A stretch of 64,000 bases of DNA, taken from Sphingomonas sp. HITSZ_GF (lineage in GTDB: Bacteria > Pseudomonadota > Alphaproteobacteria > Sphingomonadales > Sphingomonadaceae). Each line of letters starts with the position of its first letter. The stretch's first letter is position 1. The stretch is from positions 558,001-622,000 of the forward strand of contig NZ_JARQXA010000002.1 in NCBI RefSeq assembly GCF_029543155.1, written 5' to 3'. This document shows, one piece after another, positions 60,126 through 64,000 of the stretch. The notes under the pieces are model-generated. The model worked only from the letters and a program-made list of their open reading frames with translations, made no database searches and was not told the origin of the DNA. Position numbers and translations under genes: made by a program.

Positions 60126-60952
60126 TGCGCGCGATCGTTCCGGCGCCGCGCACGGTCGGGGGCCGCGCCGCGGTCTTCATCGGGTTGCTGGCCTTCCTCG
60201 TCCTCTTCGCCTTCCCGGCCTTCGCCCAGGGCGCCGCGCCCGCGGTGCCGACTCCGGTGGCGACGCCCGGCATGGGCGATGCGGTGGACCGCGCGCTCGG
60301 GGATCTCGGCGGCGGCAATGCGCCGCTCAGCCTGTCGCTCCAGGTCCTCATCATCATGGGCCTGCTCTCGGTTCTGCCGGGCATCCTGCTGATGATGACC
60401 AGCTTCACGCGGATCATCATCGTGCTCGCGCTGCTCCGCCAGGCTTTGGGCCTCCAGCAGACCCCGCCCAACCAGGTTCTGATCGGCCTGGCGCTGTTCC
60501 TCAGCTTCTTCGTGATGGCGCCGACGCTCACCACGATGAACACCACTGCGATCCAGCCCTATTCGGCCGGCAAGATCGGTGCGAGCGAGATGATCGCCAA
60601 GTCGGGCGAGGCGCTGCACGGCTTCATGATCAAGCAGACCCGCACCAAGGACGTCACCATGTTCGCCGGGCTCGCCAAGAGCGGGCCCTATGCCAAGCCG
60701 GCCGACGTGCCCTTTTCGGTGCTGCTCCCGGCCTTCGTCACCAGCGAGCTCAAGACCGCCTTCCAGATCGGCTTCCTGATCTTCCTGCCCTTCATCGTCA
60801 TCGATCTCGTCGTCGCCACCGTATTGATGGCGCTCGGCATGATGATGATGTCGCCGACGATCATCTCGCTGCCCTTCAAGCTGCTGCTCTTCGTCCTGGT
60901 CGATGGCTGGGCGCTGACCATGGGTTCGCTTGCCTCCAGCTTCGTGAGTTAG
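60125..60952 (+). CDS. fliP: Flagellar export gate protein FliP
   Basis: Core export gate subunit. It has 275 residues from ATG 60125; a GTG at 60122 would give a GTGA overlap with fliO and is equally possible. A signal peptide (about 10-35, ending AFAQ) is followed by the FliP signatures SFTRIIIVLALLRQALGLQQTPPNQVLIGLALFLSFF in short pieces, and TSELKTAFQIGFLIFLPFIVID. Four spans follow the signal peptide. Confidence 0.95.
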   Translation: MRAIVPAPRTVGGRAAVFIGLLAFLVLFAFPAFAQGAAPAVPTPVATPGMGDAVDRALGDLGGGNAPLSLSLQVLIIMGLLSVLPGILLMMTSFTRIIIVLALLRQALGLQQTPPNQVLIGLALFLSFFVMAPTLTTMNTTAIQPYSAGKIGASEMIAKSGEALHGFMIKQTRTKDVTMFAGLAKSGPYAKPADVPFSVLLPAFVTSELKTAFQIGFLIFLPFIVIDLVVATVLMALGMMMMSPTIISLPFKLLLFVLVDGWALTMGSLASSFVS

Positions 60953-60956
60953 CGCG

Positions 60957-61226
60957 ATGGACGCCGAATATTTCCTCACCGTCGGCCGCGAGGCGATGTG
61001 GGTGCTGGCGCTTGCCGCCACGCCGATCCTGGTGCCGGCGCTGCTGGCCGGCCTCGTCCTGGGCATGGTCCAGGCGGCGACGTCGATCCAGGAGCAGACG
61101 CTCACCTTCGTGCCCAAGCTGATCGTGGTCGGCATCAGCCTGATCATCTTCGGCTCGATGATCCTCGGGCTGCTCGGCGATTTCACGGTGAGCATCTTCG
61201 AGCGCATTCCGGATCTGGTGAAGTAA
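60957..61226 (+). CDS. fliQ: Flagellar export gate protein FliQ
   Basis: Small gate subunit, 89 residues, two spans (about 18-40 and 53-76). The conserved part is GLVLGMVQAATSIQEQTLTF and PKLIVVGISLIIFGSMILG. It starts 4 bases after the fliP stop and lies 7 bases before fliR. Confidence 0.95.
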   Translation: MDAEYFLTVGREAMWVLALAATPILVPALLAGLVLGMVQAATSIQEQTLTFVPKLIVVGISLIIFGSMILGLLGDFTVSIFERIPDLVK

Positions 61227-61233
61227 CGCCGCC

Positions 61234-62007
61234 ATGCTGATGGGCTTCGGCCTCTCGATCGAGCCGCAGCTCTGGGCGCTCCTGTTCGCGATGGTGCGGG
61301 TGGGCGCGGCGTTCATCGCGGCGCCGGTGTTCAGCAACATGGCGATCCCGCTGCCGGCGCGGATCGCGCTCACCGGCGCGATCGGCGTGCTGGTGCTCAA
61401 CGTGGCGCACATCACGCCGCCCGAGCAGATCTTCTCGCTCACCACTTTCCTCGCCGTCGCCGCCGAGGCGCTGACCGGGCTCGCCATGGGCTTCGTGCTC
61501 CAGGTCGCCTTTGCCGCGCCGATGGTGGCGAGCGAAGTCATCTCGATGTCGATGGGCCTGGGCTTCGCCAACACGGTCGATCCCACCGTTGGCCATCCCA
61601 CGCCGGCGATCGGCACCTTCCTGTCGCTGATGCTCACGCTGCTCTTCCTCGCGGTCGACGGGCATCTCGTCCTCGTCGACCTGGTGGTGCGCAGCTATGC
61701 CGTCATGCCCCCCGGCGCGTGGATCGCGCCCGAGCGGCTGCTCGGCATCGCGATGTTCGGCGGCTATACCTTCCTCGCCGGGCTGCTGCTGTCGCTGCCG
61801 ATCGGCTTCCTGCTGCTCTGCCTCAACCTGATCGTCGGCATGCTCAGCCGCGCCGCCCCGGCGCTCAACCTGTTCGCGGTGGGCCTGCCCGCCAGCCTGC
61901 TCTTCGGCGTCGTCGCGATGCTGCTCGCGCTGCCCGCCATGGGGGATTATCTCGTCGTCATCGTCCGTGAAGCGCTCACGATGATGCCCCAGCTGGTGCT
62001 CGGCTGA
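61234..62007 (+). CDS. fliR: Flagellar export gate protein FliR
   Basis: Gate subunit of 257 residues with about six spans. Conserved features are VRVGAAFIAAPVFSNMAIP (about 21-39), LTGLAMGFVLQVAFAAPMVASEVISMSMGLGFA in short pieces, and SRAAPALNLFAVGLPASLLFG. It overlaps flhB by one base. Complete. Confidence 0.95.
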   Translation: MLMGFGLSIEPQLWALLFAMVRVGAAFIAAPVFSNMAIPLPARIALTGAIGVLVLNVAHITPPEQIFSLTTFLAVAAEALTGLAMGFVLQVAFAAPMVASEVISMSMGLGFANTVDPTVGHPTPAIGTFLSLMLTLLFLAVDGHLVLVDLVVRSYAVMPPGAWIAPERLLGIAMFGGYTFLAGLLLSLPIGFLLLCLNLIVGMLSRAAPALNLFAVGLPASLLFGVVAMLLALPAMGDYLVVIVREALTMMPQLVLG

Positions 62008-63143
62008 TGTCGGAGTCCGCTGGCGAAAAGACAGAAGCCCCAACAGCCAAGCGCAAGCGCAAGGCCGCCGACGAAGGCCAAATATTAAGCTCCAAGGATT
62101 TCGGCACGGCGCTGGTGGTGCTGCTCGGCTGCGCTTGGATGGCGATGCTCGGCCCCTCGCTGGTGCGCGCCTGCAAGGAAGTGATGGTCGGCAGCTTCAC
62201 CTTCGGCGTCGCCGATGTCGAGGATTTCGAGCCCTGGCGCCCGATCGCCGAAGCGGGCTGGAAGCTTGCGCTGCCGATCGGCGGCCTGCTGATCCTCGCG
62301 GTGATCGGCGCGATCCTCAGCCATGCCGGGCTCGCCGGCATCCGCTGGAACGCCAAGCTGTTCGCGCCCAAGGCGTCGCGGATCAACCCGGCCTCGGGCC
62401 TCTCGCGGATGTTCGGCCCCAATGGCTGGATCGAATTGGGCAAGGGTCTGCTCAAGGTGGTGCTGCTCGGCAGCATCGGCACCTGGCTGCTCTGGTCGAT
62501 GACCCAGCGCTCGCTTGGGCTGGTCGAGGCCGATCTGCACGGCGCGATCGGCGCGATGGGCAACGACTTCATCCATCTGCTCTTCGTCATGGCGGGCGGG
62601 CTGCTGCTGATCGCCGGCATCGACCTGCCGATCCAGATCATCCGGCACATGAGCCGGCTGCGCATGTCGAAGCAGGAAGTGAAGGACGAGCACAAGGAGG
62701 CCGAGGGTTCGCCCGAGGCCAAGGCCGCCCAGCGCCAGCGCCAGCGCCAGATCCTCAAGGGTGGCTTCCGCAAGGCGGTCGCCACCGCGAACGTGGTCAT
62801 CACCAACCCGACCCACTTCGCCGTCGCGCTGCGCTACGAGCAGGGCAGGGACCAGGTGCCGGTGGTGGTGGCCAAGGGCCGCGGCGCCACGGCGCTCGCC
62901 ATTCGCGAGCTGGCCGGCGAGCTCGATGTGCCGATCCTCGAATATCCGCAGCTCGCCCGTGCGGTCTATTACACCAGCAAGGAAAACCAGGAGATCCGCG
63001 ACGATCTCTACATGGCCGTCGCCACCGTGCTCGCCTTCGTCTTCCAGCTCAGCAAGCGGGCGAATGCGGTGATGCCGGCGATCACCGTCCCCGAAACCGC
63101 ACTTTTCGACGAGCACGGCCGCAAACAGGCGCGCCCGCACTAA
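62007..63143 (+). CDS. flhB: Flagellar export switch protein FlhB
   Basis: Substrate-specificity switch of the export apparatus, 378 residues. Four spans lie in the first 220 residues. The autocleavage motif NPTH is in VVITNPTHFAVALRYE (near 265-280), followed by VAKGRGATALAIRELA and IPILEYP-like VPILEYPQLARAVYYT. FliK acts on this protein at hook completion. Its stop codon overlaps the -35 of the fliD promoter. Confidence 0.96.
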   Translation: MSESAGEKTEAPTAKRKRKAADEGQILSSKDFGTALVVLLGCAWMAMLGPSLVRACKEVMVGSFTFGVADVEDFEPWRPIAEAGWKLALPIGGLLILAVIGAILSHAGLAGIRWNAKLFAPKASRINPASGLSRMFGPNGWIELGKGLLKVVLLGSIGTWLLWSMTQRSLGLVEADLHGAIGAMGNDFIHLLFVMAGGLLLIAGIDLPIQIIRHMSRLRMSKQEVKDEHKEAEGSPEAKAAQRQRQRQILKGGFRKAVATANVVITNPTHFAVALRYEQGRDQVPVVVAKGRGATALAIRELAGELDVPILEYPQLARAVYYTSKENQEIRDDLYMAVATVLAFVFQLSKRANAVMPAITVPETALFDEHGRKQARPH

Positions 63144-63167
63144 AAATCCCGCGGCGACGGCCGTTTA
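63141..63167 (+). promoter_or_regulatory. Candidate sigma-28 promoter of fliD
   Basis: TAAA (63141-63144), exactly 15 bases, then GCCGTTTA (63160-63167), which matches the -10 consensus GCCGATAA at 6 of 8 positions. The -35 includes the flhB stop codon. The predicted start is near 63174 and the fliD ATG is at 63192, after GAGAGCAGGGGGAACGAAG. Confidence 0.65.
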
Positions 63168-63191
63168 CCGGAGAGAGCAGGGGGAACGAAG

Positions 63192-64000
63192 ATGGCTGTC
63201 GAATCGATCGCAAAGACGCTGGGAACCGGATCGGGGATCGACACCACCGCGCTGGTCGAATCGCTCGTCGAGAACGCCTTCGCCAACAAGAATCACCTGA
63301 TCGAGACGCAGAGCGACACGCTCACGACGCAGATCTCCACGGTCAGCACGCTCAAGAGCAACATCAGCGATTTCGCCTCGGCGCTCGCCTCGCTCACCAG
63401 CTCGGGCTCGCTCGCCACCCAGCCGACCAGCTCGAACACCGGCATCCTCACCGTCACTCGCCTGCCCGGCGCCGATCTCGCCGGCCTCAACGCGACGATG
63501 GAAGTGCGCCAGCTCGCCCAGGGCCAGGTCACCAGCTCGCCGGCGTTCAGCGGCGGCAGCAGCACCGTGATCGGCACCGGCAAGCTCACCCTCACCTTCG
63601 GCACCGCGACGGTGGCGGACGGCGTGATGAGCGATTTCACCGCGGGCCCGGCCACGCCAATCACCATCGATATCACGTCGTCGAACAACACGCTCAAGGG
63701 CATTGCCGACGCGATCAATGCGAAGAAGACCGGCCTCACCGCCTCGATCCTGAGCGACAGCAACGGTGCGCGCCTGGTGCTCAAGAGCGCCACCGGCGCA
63801 TCGCAGGCCTTCACGCTCAGCGGCACCGGCGATCTCGCCCAGCTCGATGTCGGCAAGAACATCACCAGCTCGACGATCAATTCGACGGCGCAGGATGCGC
63901 TGGTTGCGCTCGACGGCGTCGAGGCCAAATATCCGACCAACAGCATCTCGGGCATGATCTCGGGTGCCCGCATCGATCTGGTCGCGGCGTCGGTCGGCAC
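63192..64000 (+). CDS. fliD: Flagellar filament cap protein FliD, 3' end outside the window
   Basis: Cap that directs flagellin folding at the filament tip. The first 269 residues are visible. They begin with the FliD-type N terminus SIAKTLGTGSGIDTTALVESLVE (in short form, about 5-27) and a Gln/Thr-rich helix. A strand-rich region follows with LKGIADAINAKKTGLTASILSDSNGARLVLKS, in short pieces (near 175-205), and VALDGVEAKYPTNSISGMI, which is the usual FliD core. The C-terminal helix lies outside the window. Confidence 0.92.
   Translation, partial: MAVESIAKTLGTGSGIDTTALVESLVENAFANKNHLIETQSDTLTTQISTVSTLKSNISDFASALASLTSSGSLATQPTSSNTGILTVTRLPGADLAGLNATMEVRQLAQGQVTSSPAFSGGSSTVIGTGKLTLTFGTATVADGVMSDFTAGPATPITIDITSSNNTLKGIADAINAKKTGLTASILSDSNGARLVLKSATGASQAFTLSGTGDLAQLDVGKNITSSTINSTAQDALVALDGVEAKYPTNSISGMISGARIDLVAASVG

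Overview
The window looks like a chromosomal segment of an alphaproteobacterium of the order Sphingomonadales, most like Sphingomonas. This rests on very high GC content and on gene content and order that I recognise from that group: a hisC-tyrC pair, metX and metW in one operon, COQ9, a DUF4169 protein, a large TonB-dependent receptor, and a complete flagellar locus with a sigma-54 regulator. The species cannot be named from the sequence alone.

Positions 1-29400 hold housekeeping and metabolic genes. In order they are: prs (partial, minus strand); gltX; tonB; a small membrane protein; the riboflavin cluster ribD-ribE-ribBX-ribH; an old-yellow-enzyme homologue; an EamA permease; COQ9; feoA-feoB; a DUF4169 protein divergent from ssb; a putative Inh-type inhibitor and a lipoprotein; the minus-strand group amine oxidase, metX, GNAT, metW, pirin; hisC-tyrC; the minus-strand operon ftsE-ftsX-ydcF-plsC; a zinc-ribbon membrane protein; a MATE transporter; tRNA-Leu(GAG) with a strong terminator; and a 1002-residue TonB-dependent receptor.

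Positions 29400-64000 are essentially one flagellar island. On the minus strand lie motA-motB and the operon flgBCDEFGHIJKL. On the plus strand are a second, divergent MotA/MotB-like pair with flgA-flgM-flgN; a lytic transglycosylase with flhA and fliA; and flbD-like-fliEFGHIJ, fliK, fliL, fliMNOPQR, flhB and the start of fliD. An M28 peptidase and the single flagellin gene sit between fliA and the flbD-like gene.

The regulatory sequences form a consistent two-tier picture. Four sites fit the sigma-54 consensus (before flgB, the second MotA/MotB-like pair, the transglycosylase and fliK). Four fit a sigma-28 pattern (before motA, flgM, fliC and fliD). The matching factors FlbD-like, FliA and FlgM are all encoded here. 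The window also carries palindromic REP-type repeats; one inverted pair lies in frame inside ribD. I found no prophage, CRISPR array, insertion sequence or toxin-antitoxin module. The most unusual items are the ribD insertion, the sigma-54 promoter and hairpin arrangement before fliK, the short second stator-like pair, a FlgH with no lipobox cysteine, and a block shared upstream of motA and the flbD-like gene.
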